Shown: positions 33,600-46,369, counted from the stretch's first letter. The stretch: 64,000 bases of DNA from Neoarius graeffei (GCF_027579695.1 NC_083587.1:48505521-48569520), one strand, 5' to 3'. Notes: generated by a model not told the origin, from the sequence alone. Numbers and translations: made by a program.

Positions 33600-33925
33600 A
33601 CAACTTTACTGGAGGAGATTATGTTTTTCCCTCCATTTGTTTGTTTGTTTGTTCCCAATGTAACTCAAAAAGTAGTGAACGGATTTTGAAATTTGGACAA
33701 AAGGTGAGCCATGGGCCAAGAAACAATTGGTTAGATTTTGATGCAAATCTGGATATGTATGTGGATCGAGGACTTTTTTGTCTGGTCCCAACGTAACTCA
33801 AAAAGTAGGAAATGGATTTTGATGAAATTTGGTGTACAGCTTTGATTTTGCTGAAGATAATATGTGCCTTGACAAAGGTATACATGCCACTGAGTTCCCT
33901 TCTAGTTTGTACCATGAATGCAGGC
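33600..33925 (+). repeat. Probable dispersed repeat
   Basis: Two related segments with taactcaaaaagtag and ggattttgatgaaatttgg-like text occur at about 33660 and 33790. This wording is typical of a common fish repeat, but the class is not known to me. Confidence 0.4.
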
Positions 33926-34513
33926 ATCATCATTATAGTCTCTGAAAGGGGAACTGAAGACAAATTTTTTATTATCAAAATTCTATTTCTCATTTTATTA
34001 AATATAGGAACGCATTTTTGATGGCTATTTTGTCACTGCTATAGCAAGTTGAGTGTTTGAAATATGCTCTGTAATATATCAGTCCATATGTCAAAGCAAT
34101 GGCTGTAAACGAGATTCGTTGAGACCTGTGCGAGACATCGTAGGACAGAAGTAAAACGTACAGCAGAAATCAAAATGACGAATGTCTGCCAACATTGTCA
34201 AAAGACATGCGCGCCCTCTTTCGAATGCTGATGTAATCAAGCGGGAAGTTTTGTTTGTTTTGATAGCAATCAGGAAAGTTGGAAAAAAGTAGGCAGTAAT
34301 CGTCATTTAAACTCGTTTTTGTGCAATATTTCGTTTGGAAAACAGTTTTCAAAATGGTGGCACTGACACCTGGCTGACACTTCACGTTTCGAAATTTCGC
34401 ACAAGTCTCGTGAAGATCGCACGGATAAGTGACGCCTGCTGTGGACCAAATGAACTAAATTCAACACGGCTAAAAACTGAATAGGCTGATCAGTATAATA
34501 TTTAATTGCAATT
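33926..34513. other. No gene seen
   Basis: A GC-richer block with no defensible open frame. It could be another dispersed repeat. Confidence 0.4.
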
Positions 34514-34525
34514 AGTTGCCAATAC

Positions 34526-34896
34526 CATGGTGGTGTAGTGGTTAGCACTGTCACTTCACAACAAGAAGGTTCTGGGTTTGAGTCCAGCAGCCGACGAGGG
34601 CCTTTCTGTGTGGAGTTTGCATGTTCTCCCCGTGTCCGCGTGGGTTTCCTCCGGGTGCTCCGGTTTCCCCCACAGTCCAAAGACATGCAGGTTAGGTTAA
34701 CTGGTGACTCTAAATTGACCGTAGGTGTGAATGTGAGTGTGAATGGTTGTCTGTGTCTATGTGTTGGCCCTGCGATGACCTGGCGACTTGTCCAGGGTGT
34801 ACCCCGCCTCTCGCCCATAGTCAGCTGGGATAGGCTCCAGCTTGCCTGCGACCCTGTAGAACAGGATAAGCGGCTACAGATAATGGATGGATGGAG
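34526..34896 (+). repeat. V-SINE, nearly full length
   Basis: GGATGG-tailed copy with a perfect 12-bp duplication agttgccaatac (34514-34525 and 34897-34908). Confidence 0.95.
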
Positions 34897-34946
34897 AGTT
34901 GCCAATACGAGTCACAATATAAGGTTACTAAAACTGAAAACATAAT

Positions 34947-36001
34947 TGTTTTTGTTACAATTGTTAAATCAGCGTTTTGTATATTTTATTTTGAAACAGG
35001 AAATTACCTGCAACATGTCAGGTGACTTAAACCAGGAAGTAGATGATGTTTTTGTGACAATTTTGAGTTTGGGAAGTTTTATGAAGAAAGTCTCTCGAAT
35101 TGTTAGTTACTGTGTCTACTTGGCTAGGACTGTTGTTAAAGTTCATATGAGAGAATAAATACAATAAAAATATGAGTAAATAGTGGATGATATGTTAAAA
35201 TACATTAAAATACAGTGGTTTACATGAACATAATTGATGAATAAGCCATAAATATATAAAAGGTAGCGGTTAAAAAAAAAAACAAAGTAATTTAGTTCAT
35301 TTAAAAGTCAGTATATTTACATTGTGTGAATGTGTAAGCATAAAAGAGAGCGTTCATTTGTACTCATTATGCCTTTTGTGTGTTTTAGCTTTACTCTTTC
35401 TTACGTCATTAAACCTGCCAAGGTGTATCACAGCACATACACTCACTGGCCACTTTATTAGGAACACCCATCCACCTGCTGTTTTGTGGAGTTCTTTAAT
35501 CAGCCAATCGCTTGACAGCAGCACAATGCATAAAATCATGCAGATACAAATCTTCAGTTAACGTTCACTTCAAACATCAGAATGGGAAAAATTGTGATCT
35601 CTGTGACTTTCACTGTGGTATGGATGTTGGTTTGAGCCAGATGGACTGGTTTCAGTATTTCAGAAACTGCTGATCTCCTGGGGTTTTCACACACAACAGT
35701 CTCTAGAGTTTACACAGAATGGTGCGAGAAACAAAAAACATCAAGTAAGTGACAGTTCTACGGGTGGAAACGCCTTGTTGATAAGAGAGGTCAGAGGAAA
35801 ATGGCCAGATTGGTTCGAGCTGCCAGGAAGGTTATAGTAACTCATAGCAGCTCTTTACAACCATGATGAACAGAAAAGTATCTCAGCATGCAACAGCAGA
35901 AAAGCACATTGGGTTCCACTCCTGCCAACCAAGAACAGGAATCTTAGAGTCAAAAACAAGTTCCTATTAAAGTGGCCGCTGAGTGTATACTGAGGGCAGC
36001 A
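34947..36001 (+). repeat. BEL/Pao 5' LTR (contains a MITE)
   Basis: It starts TGTTTTTGTTACAATTG and ends GAGGGCAGCA. Without the 546-bp MITE and its TA duplication it is about 507 bp. Compared with the 3' LTR it lacks two segments (42130-42262 and about 42631-42687), both bounded by 3-base identities (GTA and CTG). Confidence 0.85.
35440..35985 (+). mobile_element. Tc1-type deletion derivative in the LTR
   Basis: CACTCACTGGCCACTTTATTAGG and its inverse form the ends, with TA duplicated at 35438-35439 and 35986-35987. The centre still codes in pieces for a transposase helix-turn-helix segment (around SISETADLLGFSHTTVSRVY). The empty site is preserved in the 3' LTR at about 42710. Confidence 0.92.
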
Positions 36002-36114
36002 TAGTAAAACAATGGCTTTCTAACGGGCAAGATAACGCAGCAAACTGACAGATGCTACTAACATCATCACACGCAGCCAGTGGATGACCATCACAGCAGT
36101 GTCTAAACAGACGT

Positions 36115-38390
36115 ATGTCACCAGACAATGCCATGTCCGAGAAAGCAACTTCATTAAAGACGCGGTCCCACGCTACATGTTCTGCTGCACGCTCAAGTGT
36201 ATCATCAACGGGGTCCGCTGCAGCCAGGGCAAGAGCGAGAGCAGAGGCAGCAAAGGCACGCCTGTCCTACGCTGAAGAGGAAATGAACCTAAAGCTAGAA
36301 AAAGCTAAGCTAGAAGCCTCAATAGAGATGCTCAATTATAAAAAAGAGACAGCTGCTGCTGTAGCTGAGGCAGAAGCCCTTGAAGCTGCAGTAGATGCAA
36401 ACAGTGAAAGACATAGTTTCATGTTAAATTTGGACTCTAGTCCTTTGGAAGCTGCACAACGCACACAACAATATGTTCTTGACCAAGCCAAAACACAGAC
36501 GCTCAGCTACTAGACGATGGTGTTGCAACAAGAAGAGAGCCAAGCCCTAGCTACAAAACTCTGGCTTCAACTATTAAATCGGAAGTCAGCTTATTCCATC
36601 AGGCTCAAGCCAACGCTGCTTCCCCTAATACATATGACTACAGTGCGGCTTCTCAACTAACTTCTCTCACCTCACAGCAGCCTCACATGAAGATAAAGTC
36701 AATAGGACACGCAATGTTCGGTTTGACAACCACAATGCCATTCCTGAGTACGGTCTTGGACTTCAAAATGACAAAGGTCGTCCTGCTCTTAAATCCTTTC
36801 CCACATCTTCAAACATCAATAATGACGACTCCAACATTAGCGACTTTGTGAGGTGCTTTGCTCATTGTGAGCTTGTAGCAACAGGCCTACTTCAATTCAA
36901 CGACAAACCTCAGAACTATAGAGCCTGGAAACGTTCTTTTCAGAATGCAACCAGAGGTTTAAACTTGACGCCAAGCGAAGAGATGGATCTTCTGTTTAAG
37001 TGGCTTGGCAAAGAGTCGGCAGAACACATCGAACACATAAGAGCAATACACATCAATCATCCAGCAGCAGGATTGGCTATGATATGGGACAGACTTGAAC
37101 AATTTTATGGCTCTGCAGAAGTGATAGAAGATGCTCTGTTCAAACGTATCAATGCCTTTCCAAAAATAACAAACCGAGATTATTCTAAACTAACAAAGTT
37201 GAGTGATCTTTTAATGCAACTGGAGTCAGCCAAGGCCGAAGGAGACCTACCTGGCCTCTCTTTCCTCGATACAGCAAGAGGCGTCAACCCAATTGTACAG
37301 AAGCTCCCCTTCAGTCTGCAGGAAAGGTGGGCGTCAGTTGGGGTATCCTACAAGTGGCAACATTGTGTTTCATATCCCCCCTTTACCTGCTTCGTAGACT
37401 TTGTTTGCCATGAAGCAAGTGTCAGAAATGACCCAAGTTTCAACTTTGTCCTTCACTCAGACGTATCTCCCAGGACAGAAAAAGCAGTTTGGAAGCCAAA
37501 CAGACAGCGAGAAGTCTCTGTTCACAAAACAGAGATATTCCCCAAAGCCAACTCTGATCCTAGAGAGCCTTCAAAGAAATTAGATGACTGTGACAAACTG
37601 TGTCCAATACATAAAAAACCCCACCCACTACGCAAATGCCGTGCTTTCAGAGAAAAGCCCATCGAAGATTGTAAGACATTCTTGAAAGAAAATAATGTCT
37701 GCTTCAAATGTTGTGCTTCGTCAACACACGTTGCAAAGAACTGCACATTTAATGTCCAATGTTATGAATGCAAAAGTGAAAAGCATCACACAGCGCTTCA
37801 CCCTGGACCCGCACCCTGGGTTAAGGGCACGGACACGGCTCCAGAGCATGGCGGGGAGGAGGATACCTCTCCACAACCTCATGTCACCACCAAATGCACG
37901 GACGTCTGCGGTGGAGATGTGATGGATCGTTCCTGCTCTAAGATATCTCTTGTAAAAGTGTATCCAGCTGGCCATGCTGACAATGCAGTGAAGATGTATG
38001 TGATTTTAGATGAACAGAGCAACAGATCACTAGCTTGCTCACAGTTCTTTAAAGTCTTCAATGACCAAAGTTCAAGTGCTCCTTATTCATTAAAAGCATG
38101 TGCTGGAGTAAAGAAAGCGACAGGAAGAAGGGCCAGTGGATACATCGTGGAATCTCTGGATGGGACTGTAAGCATCCCACTGCCCAGCCTCATAGAATGT
38201 GACGACATTCCAAATAACAGAGATGAGATTCCAACTCCCAATGCTGCTTTTCATCATACATGCCTAAAGTCAGTTGCACACCTCATCCCAGATATCGACC
38301 AACAGGCCCCAATTATGCTCCTTTTAGGTCGGGATATTATCAGAGTACATAAGGTGCACAAACATAAATGGCCCACACAACCTACCCTAT
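36115..38390 (+). pseudogene. BEL/Pao gag and protease region
   Basis: The first piece (36115-36513) is an Ala/Glu/Lys-rich coiled coil, as in the N-terminus of vertebrate BEL gags. After a disrupted stretch (36514-36847), the second piece (36848-38428, 526 residues) begins with a DUF1759-type capsid segment (NYRAWKRSF and onward). It then has two cysteine-rich knuckles (around CFKC and CYEC) and a protease-like part in which ILDEQSN takes the place of the usual D-S/T-G motif, as in BEL proteases of this type. A frameshift at about 38370-38390 separates it from the reverse transcriptase. Confidence 0.85.
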
Positions 38391-38399
38391 GCTCAGAAG

Positions 38400-40160
38400 T
38401 TGGACCTGGGATGGGTCATCGTGGGTAATGTATGTTTAGGTAGCGTTCACAAACCGCTGACAATCAGCGCCTTCTACATGAACACCTCAGAACAGGGGCG
38501 TCCATCCCTCTTTGACCCGTGTCCTAACGTGTTCCGTGTGAAGGAAAAGTACAGTGACACCCAGGTCACAAACCATCTCCTAATACATTCTGAGGAGATA
38601 TCAAACTGTGATGTTGACAGCCTTGGACATAACATTTTCAAGCAGACCAAAGACGACAACAATGTAGCTCCGTCTATCCAAGACATCATAGTCATGAAAA
38701 TAATGAAAGAAGGACTAACAAAAAATGCAAATAACAGTTGGGTAGCTCCACTTCCCTTTAAATGCCCACGTCAACGGCTCCCCAATAACAGGCAAAAGGC
38801 ATTGGACCGTCTCAGGTCACTCAGGCACAACTTTGAAAGGAAGCCTGAAATGAGAGACCACTTTCTCATTTTCATGGACAGGATGTTCAAGAATGGTCAT
38901 GCTGAGTTAGCCCCTCCTCTCAGTGAGGACGAAGAACAGTGGTACTTGCCAATATTTGGAGTGTACCATCCAAGAAAACCAAAACACATACGAGTGGTCT
39001 TCGATTCCAGTGCCCAGTACAATGGTGTGTCGCTCAACGACGTGCTGTTGACTGGGCCTGATCTGAACAACACGCTGCTCGGTGTACTGATGCGCTTTAG
39101 AAAGGAAGCAATCACCTTTACCGCAGACATAGAACAGATGTTCTATTGTTTTTCAGTAAGGGAAAATGATAGGAACTTCCTACGTTTTCTATGGTTCCAA
39201 GACAATGACCCCTCCAAAGACATTGTGGAGTACAGAATGACGATCCACGTCTTTGGAAACAGTCCCTCGCCCGCAGTGGCTATTCATGGACTGCACCAGT
39301 CTGTTCAGGTCAGTGAGCTACACATTGACCCTGATGTTCAATGTTTTGTGATGCGTGACTTTTATGTAGACGACGGGTTAAAGTCCCTGCCCACAGTCGA
39401 AGCTGCAGTCAACCTGCTGAAAAGGACACAGGATGTTCTCTCTAAATCAAATTTAAGACTGCACAAGATTGCAGCAAACAACAAGGAGGTCATGGAGGCC
39501 TTTCCAGCTGAACTTCATGCAAAAGATCTTAAAGACCTTGATTTCCATGCAGACACACTGCCAATGCAGCGCAGTCTTGGAATCAACTGGGACCTCCAGA
39601 CCGACTGCTTCCACTTCAGCGTCTCTGATGAGATAAAACCCTATACTCGACGGGGTGTCTTGTCTACAATTAACAGCCTTTACGATCCTCTAGGTTTTGT
39701 AGCGCCAGTCACAATACAAGGCAAGGCCATTTTGAGAGAACTCACTACTGAGAATGGTGACTGGGACTCGCCCTTGCCCCAAGAAATGGAGGAAGCATGG
39801 ATGTCCTGGAGAGCTTCTTTGAAAGAACTGTCTCAGCTTTCTATTCCCAGAGCTTACACTACAACTTCACCCTCAGCAGCTATCAGAAGGGAATTGTGTG
39901 TTTTTTCTGATGCATCCACAAAAGCTATTGCCGCTATGGCATATCTAAAAGTAACTGACTCTGCTGGAAATAACCATGTGGGATTTGTAATGGGCAAAGC
40001 CAAGCTGACCCCTCATCCTGAGCAAACAATTCCAAGACTGGAACTTTGTGCAGCAGTGCTTGGAGTGGAGTTAGCAGACTTAATCTCAGCAGAACTAGAC
40101 CTTCAGCTTGATGCTACAACCTTCCACTCAGACAGCAAGGTAGTCCTTGGTTATCTTTAA
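38400..40160 (+). pseudogene. BEL/Pao reverse transcriptase and RNase H
   Basis: A 586-residue open piece. The Pao-type segment GVYHPRKPKHIRVVFDSSA starts the palm, and the active site YVDD lies at residues 322-325. RNase H begins at CVFSDASTKAI and includes a PRLELCA segment and an FHSDSKVVL motif. It ends at a one-base shift near 40155, after which the frame continues at 40147-41835. Confidence 0.9.
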
Positions 40161-41986
40161 TGAAACCAGGCGGTTTTATGTATATGTAAGTAACCGGGTA
40201 TTACGTATCCGAAGGTCCTCTCACCCAGATCAATGGTGCTACGTGTCAACAGAGCAGAACCCTGCAGACCATGCTACACGAACCGTCACTGCAGACCATT
40301 TGAACGACACAAACTGGCTGAGTGGACCCAAATTTCTGTACACACTGGAGACAAGTGCCTCGGAGAGCACCCACGAGCTTGTAGACCCGGGTTCAGACCC
40401 AGACATTCGCCCTCTGGTGTCCACTTTGAGTACTACAACAACATCCAAGCAACTTGGGTCTCAAAGATTCTCAAAGTTTTCATCCTGGAAGTCTCTAACT
40501 CGGGCTATAACTCGCCTCATTCACATAGTCCGTCTTTTCAACACGAACTTGAAAAAGGACAGTCCTTGTAAGGGCTGGCATCATTGCAAAACAGGATGCA
40601 CTGTTGAGGAGTCTGATCAAGCGTCGCACATCATTATTCGAGCAGTACAGGAGGAAGTTTACAGTCAAGAGATTAAAGGTATCCAAAAGCATGAGCAGAT
40701 CCCTAGAAGTAGTCCTCTCAAAAATCTGGATCCTTTTATTGACGCACATGGCCTTCTGAGAGTCGGAGGCCGTCTCCACAATGCAAACTTTAGTCAGAGT
40801 GAAAAGAATCCAGTGATTATTCCTGGCAAACATCAGGTTGCAACCTTACTCATCAAACACCACCATGAACAGATCCATCATCAAGGCCGTCTGTTTACAG
40901 AAGGGGCTGTCCGTACAGCTGGCCTTTGGATAGTTGGTGGCAAGAGAAAAGTGAGCAGCATCATTCACCAGTGTGTAACCTGTAGAAGGCTTAGAGCCCC
41001 ACTTACAATTCAAAAGATGGCCAGTCTTCCAGCAGATCGTCTCTCGACAGAAGCTCCTTTTACAAATGTCGGGCTTGATGTGTTTGGCCCTTGGAGCGTC
41101 TCTTCACGTAGAACAAGAGGAGGCCTTTCACACAGTAAATGGTGGGCTGTAATTTTTACGTGTATGAGCATAAGAGCAGTTCATATTGAAGTCATAGAAT
41201 CCCTTGACACATCTAGCTTCATCAACGCGCTAAGGCGCTTTCTTGCTGTGCGCGATCCAGTCAAACGCATCCGCTCGGACCATGGCACCAACTTTGTTGG
41301 TGCCTGCAAGGAGTTGAAGATACCCTCAAATATTGATGACATAACTGTGAAAACTTGCCTGTCAGGCCAAGGTTGTTCTTGGACTTTTAACCCTCCGCAC
41401 GCTTCCCATTTTGGCGGCACATGGGAAAGAATGATTGGTCTTGCAAGGAGAATTTTGGATTCCATGTTCCTTCAGCTGAAGGATAAACTTACCCATGAGG
41501 TGCTGGTGACTTTCATGGCAGAAGTGGCAGCCATTATCAATGGCAGGCCTCTTGTTCCTGTGACAACTGACTCTAAAGACCCATTTATACTCACTCCAGC
41601 TGCTCTTCTCACTCAAAGTAAACATCCTTTCTGCTCCTACTGGAGAGTTTGGAGTTTCAGACCTCTACAAGCACCAGTGGCGGCAGGTCCAGCACCTGTC
41701 CAACACCTTCTGGGACAGGTGGCGAAAGCAATACCTCCCAACACTACAAGCACGCAAGAAGTGGCAGTTCACTCATCCAAACATCAATCCAGGAAGTGTT
41801 GTTCTCCTCAAAGACAGTCAAGTACCAAGAAATGAATGGCCTCTTGGACTGGTAACACAGACCTTTCCTAGTGAAGACGGGAAGGTGAGAAAGGTTGAGG
41901 TCAAGGTCACAAGGACAGGGGTTACTAAACTCTTTCTTAGGCCTGTTTGTGAGATAGTACTTCTCTTCCCCCCAGAGGCCCAGTGA
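40147..41986 (+). pseudogene. BEL/Pao integrase
   Basis: The open piece 40147-41835 holds an HH-CC zinc domain (HHHEQIHH and CVTCRR) and the catalytic D311, D378 and E427 (in GLDVFGPW, RSDHGTNF and TWERM). A frameshift near 41640 leads to the C-terminal DUF5641-like part, readable to TGA at 41984-41986 with NPGSVVLLKDSQVPRNEWPL. The catalytic triad is intact but the chain is broken. Confidence 0.9.
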
Positions 41987-42038
41987 AATAGACTGTCTAG
42001 GATTTATTTAGTGGCTTGTATTCATGCCAGGCGGGGAG

Positions 42039-42724
42039 TGTTTTGTTACAATTGTTAAATCAGCGTTTTGTATATTTTATTTTGAAACAGGAAATTACCT
42101 TCAACATGTCAGGTGACTTAAACCAGGAAGTAAAAAGAAGGGCAGGGCTCAGAGCCATTTGTTTGTCATTTTTTCAATCCTTTTGAATCTGCCTGCATCT
42201 TATGCCCTTTTGATAGCATTGTTGGTGTGTATTGATTTGTTTCATTGTTATTGATGATTGTAGATGATGTTTTTGTGACAATTTTGAGTTTGGGAAGTTT
42301 TATGAAGAAAGTCTCTCGAATTGTTAGTTACTGTGTCTACTTAGCTAGGACTGTTAAAGTTCATATGAGAGAATAAATACAATAAATATGAGTAACTGGT
42401 GGATGATATGTTAAAATACATTAAAATACAGTGGTTTACATGAACATAATTGATGAATAAGCCATAAATATATAAAAGGTAGCGGTTAAAAACAAAACAA
42501 AGTAATTTAGTTCATTTAAAAGTCAGTATATTTACATTGTGTGAATGTGTAAGCATAAAAGAGCGTTCATTTGTACTCATTATGCCTTTTGTGTGTTTTT
42601 AGTTTTACGCTTTCTTGCGTCATTAAACCTGTGCATAATGGACAACTGTCTCCAGAGTCGTGATGTCAGGAAGGAGTTTGTCTAACTGCCAAGGTGTATC
42701 ACAGCACATATACTGAGGGCAGCA
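42039..42724 (+). repeat. BEL/Pao 3' LTR
   Basis: It follows a purine tract (gcggggag) and starts TGTTTTGTTACAATTG. It carries two segments missing from the 5' LTR. Confidence 0.88.
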
Positions 42725-42728
42725 TAAT

Positions 42729-43478
42729 AATTGAATAGCATGTTAATTAAGAAATAAAGCAAGTTTAAAAATGTCAGTTCTTCTTGAACAATTGTCAGCA
42801 ACTGTAACCTAAATGAGGGTTTTTTTTTTTGTTTTTTTGGTAATCCCATTTCCTGTGAGAAGAGAATTCTCTGCAGAAAGATAATTTAGCTCCAACCTGG
42901 TCAGAAACTATCATTAATTTATTTTTTCTTCTGAAACCAATCCACCATCCCTGAATTAGCACAGTAATGTTTTATCGTAAGTGCACATAATGTGTCTGTG
43001 TGACATGATTTACAGAACCAAGAATATGCATTATTGTGGACAATAAACTGTAGTTAAGGTAATATGTTTGTTTGTGTTTGTGGAGGATGAATATGCGGTG
43101 GTCATGTCAATTTCTGCTCTGTAATCAGGTATAAATGAAGCCTGTCAGTGATGCATTTCTTTTGTTTTGTCTCTGTAATGACCACACTGAATTCAACAAG
43201 GTTCTCAACCATCAGCTTGAATTCAAGGGTATAGACCAGAGGGATTCAACAAAAATTGGTAAAAGTCCAATTATATAAAATTCCTTGCTTACAAGGGTCC
43301 AGATAAGTAGCTAACTTGATTGACTAATGCTAAGAGATACCATTGAATCATTAGTTTATGGTTATAAGACAATTTTACATGGTTATTCTTTGTTTCATAT
43401 AGTGGCTCTTCACATTTGGGGATTTTTTTTCCACCCCCAGTTACACGTTTCGTGTAGGACCACTGAATTTCACTGCAT
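42729..43478. other. No gene seen
   Basis: AT-rich spacer. Confidence 0.5.
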
Positions 43479-43491
43479 AAACTAAATATGG

Positions 43492-44251
43492 AGGGTGGCA
43501 CAGTGGTGTAGTGGTTAGTACTGTCGCCTCACAGCAAGAAGGTCCTGGGTTCGAGCCCAGCGGCCGGCAAGGGCCTTTCTGTGTGGAGTTAGCATGCTCT
43601 CCCTGTGTCCGCGTGGGTTTCCTCCGGGTGCTCCGATTTCCCCCACAGTCCAAAGGCATGCAGGTTAGGCAAATTGGTGGCTCTAAATTGACACTAGGTG
43701 TGAATATAAGCGTGAATGGTTGTCTGTGGGCGGCACGGTGGTGTAGTGGTTAGCGCTGTCGCCTCACAGCAAGAAGGTCCTGGGTTCGAGCCCCGGGGCC
43801 GGCGAGGGCCTTTCTGTGTGGAGTTTGCATGTTCTCCCCGTGTCCGCGTGGGTTTCCTCCGGGTGCTCCGGTTTCCCCCACAGTCCAAAGACATGCAGGT
43901 TAGGTTAACTGGTGACTCTAAATTGACCGTAGGTGTGAATGTGAGTGTGAATGGTTGTGTGTCTATGTGTCAGCCCTGTGATGACCTGGCGACTTGTCCA
44001 GGGTGTACCCCGCCTTTCGCCCGTAGTCAGCTGGGATAGGCTCCAGCTTGCCTGCGACCCTGTAGAAGGATAAAGCGGCTAGAGATAATGAATGAATGAA
44101 TGAATGAATGAATGGTTGTCTGTGTTAGCCCTGTGATGACCTGGCGATTTGTCCAGGGTGTACCCCGCCTCTTGCCCATAGTCAGCTGGGATAGGCTCCA
44201 GCTTGCCTGCGACCCTGTAGGACAGGATAAGTGGCTACAGATGATGGATGG
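43492..44251 (+). repeat. V-SINE A, split by SINE B
   Basis: Its left part is 43492-43728 and its right part 44125-44251. Perfect 13-bp duplication aaactaaatatgg (43479-43491 and 44252-44264). Confidence 0.95.
43729..44109 (+). repeat. V-SINE B, inserted in SINE A
   Basis: Full-length copy ending in (GAAT)n, flanked by gaatggttgtctgtg (43714-43728 and 44110-44124), which is part of SINE A. Confidence 0.95.
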
Positions 44252-44264
44252 AAACTAAATATGG

Positions 44265-44485
44265 CAGATGAGCCAATCAACATGTGAATCAGGAATGATT
44301 GACAGGTGAACTCTGCCATTAACAGACACCCTGGAAGCCTCACCCCTTTCCCCTTTCATACATTTGTATCTCTTGTCTCTTCTCAATTTTCCAACTTGAA
44401 AGATGCAGTGCTCTTGTTTTCTGTTTCTGTAATGGTAAATTGAGAAAGTTTTGAGTTCATTAATGTGAAAAAAAAAACCTATATA
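44265..44485. other. No gene seen
   Basis: Short spacer. Confidence 0.5.
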
Positions 44486-45948
44486 CAGTGCTCTCCATGA
44501 TTATTGGCTTCCCTTTTAAAGATTAGTTAAAGGGGGGTTAGAAAGAATGCACAAGAGTGACCCAGTTTTTGGTGAAGTCGCTTCATCTCACACTGAAAAA
44601 ATGAGAAAAATCCAACCTTTAATTGAAATTAATTTATTCTGAGAAATACAAATCCTTCATCAAGAAATAATTATTAAAACACACACACACACACACACAC
44701 GTGCCACTATTATTGGCACCCCTGCATTTAATACTTTGTCCAACCCCCTTTGCCAGTAAAACAGTACTGAGTCTCCTGTAACATTTTATAAGGTTGGAGA
44801 TACAGAGCAGAGCATCTGAGATCATTCCTTTTTACACAATCTCTCCAGATCATCCAGGGTCCTCAGCCCTCTCTTGTGCTCTCTCTCCTCTTCAGTTCAC
44901 CTCACAGGTTTTCACTGGGGTTCAGCTCAGGGGACTGAGATGGCCAGGGCAGAAGTTTGATTCTGTGCTCAGTGAACCATTTTTTTGTTGATTTGGACAT
45001 ATGCTTTGGATCACTGTCCTGCTGGAAGATCCAATGATGACCCAGTTTTAGTTTTGTGGTAGATGCAGCCAGATTTAGATTTAAAATATCTTGGTATTTC
45101 ATGGAGTCCATGACACTACGGTATGTACCCTAACAAGGTTTCCAGGGCCTTTTGGAGGAAAAACAGCCCCAAAAATAAACATCACAGAACTTCCACCATA
45201 TTTTACAGTTGGGATCGGGTTCTTTTCATTATAGCCATCCTTCTTTTTACACCAAACCCACCTTGAGTGTTTATTGCCAAAAAGCTCCATTTTTGTTTCA
45301 TCAGACCAAAGAACATGGTTCCAGTCAAAGTTGTAGTAGGGTTTCGCAAACTTCAGGTGCTTACGTTTGTGGTTAACTGACAGAAAAGGCTTTTTTCTGG
45401 CAAACCTTCCAAATAATCTGTTGGCATGGAGGTGGCATCTGAGGGTGGTTTTGGAGACTTGGAAACCCCAAGATTTTATTTTTTTCTTGTCATTCACCAA
45501 CAGTGATCCTTGGGGATTTATTCCCTCTCTTATCGTCCTCCTCACCATAAATGGGGACAAAATAAACTTGGGTCCTCTTTCAGCCAAGGTTTCTAACAGT
45601 TCCAGTTGGTGTTCATTTTTTTCTTTCTTTTTTTTTATTGCCCTAACAGGAGAAATGGACATTTTCAAACAAGTAGCTTTTTTATAACCATTCCCTGACA
45701 TATGAGGGTCAAGACATTTTTCCCTCATTCGGTTTGTGTGTTCTCTTATCTTTCCCATTTTGGTGGATGACTAAAGGAATTTGGCCTCTGTGTCACCTCA
45801 TATTCGTGCCCCAGTTAATCAGGAAGCCATGGATTACAGCTTGCAAGTTCCTATACACTTCAATCAACTCTGAAATGTACAATTTAAATGGGAAACATTG
45901 TTCAGATACATTGAGTTCATTCTAATTTCCAAGAGAGCCAATAATAAT
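44486..45948 (-). mobile_element. Tc1 element, right end lost
   Basis: The left end CAGTGCTCTCCATGATTATTGGC follows TA. The right end stops after GCCAATAATAAT, where the mirror of the left end should continue; another Tc1 begins there. A CA microsatellite lies at about 44682-44700. Confidence 0.88.
44902..45758 (-). pseudogene. Tc1 transposase, broken
   Basis: Reading minus from M at 45758 (MGKIREHTNRMR), a DNA-binding part is followed by the first catalytic Asp in VLWSDETKME. A frame break at about 45110 leads to the second piece (45111-44902) with the second Asp in FQQDSDPKH and the Glu in NPSEN. The normal C-terminus is missing. Remnant only. Confidence 0.88.
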
Positions 45949-46369
45949 TTGAAGGCGAAATTAGAGTCAGGTGTTTTCAATCAATGGGATGACAATCAGG
46001 TGTGAGTGGGCACCCTGTTTTATTTAAAGAACAGGAATCTATCAAAGTCTGATCTTCACAACACATGTTTGTAGAAGTGTATCATGGCACGAACAAAGGA
46101 GATTTCTGAGGACCTCAAAAAAGCATTGTTGATGCTCATCAGGCTGGAAAAGGTTACAAAACCATCTCTAAAGAGTTTGGACTCCACCAATCCACAGTCA
46201 GACAGATTATGTACAAGTGGAGGAAATTCAAGACCATTGTTACCCTCTCCAGGAGTGGTCGACCAACAAAGATCACTCCAAGACCAAGATGTGTAATAGT
46301 CGGCGAGGTCACAAAGGACCCCAGGGTAACTTCTAAGCAACTGAAGGCCTCTTTCACATTGGCTAATGT
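45949..46369 (+). mobile_element. Tc1 copy (same family as 54833), left part
   Basis: It aligns closely with 55059-55487 of the full-length copy. The first 220 bases, including the left end, are missing. The transposase start at 46084 (MARTKEISEDL) is soon frameshifted. The right part continues at 49622. Confidence 0.9.

Larger units (their letters stand above)
34947..42724 (+). mobile_element. BEL/Pao LTR retrotransposon, frameshifted
   Basis: Two related LTRs enclose a gag (DUF1759-like), a protease, reverse transcriptase, RNase H and integrase in the order typical of BEL/Pao elements. At least four frameshifts break the coding region. TAAT, or ATAAT depending on where the LTR ends, flanks the element. 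A Tc1-type MITE sits in the 5' LTR. Confidence 0.92.

Noticed and set aside
42130-42262. Spliced intron missing from the BEL 5' LTR
   Set aside because: The missing segment starts near GT and ends near AG, but an exact splice would not leave the sequence seen in the 5' LTR; a deletion at a GTA identity fits better.
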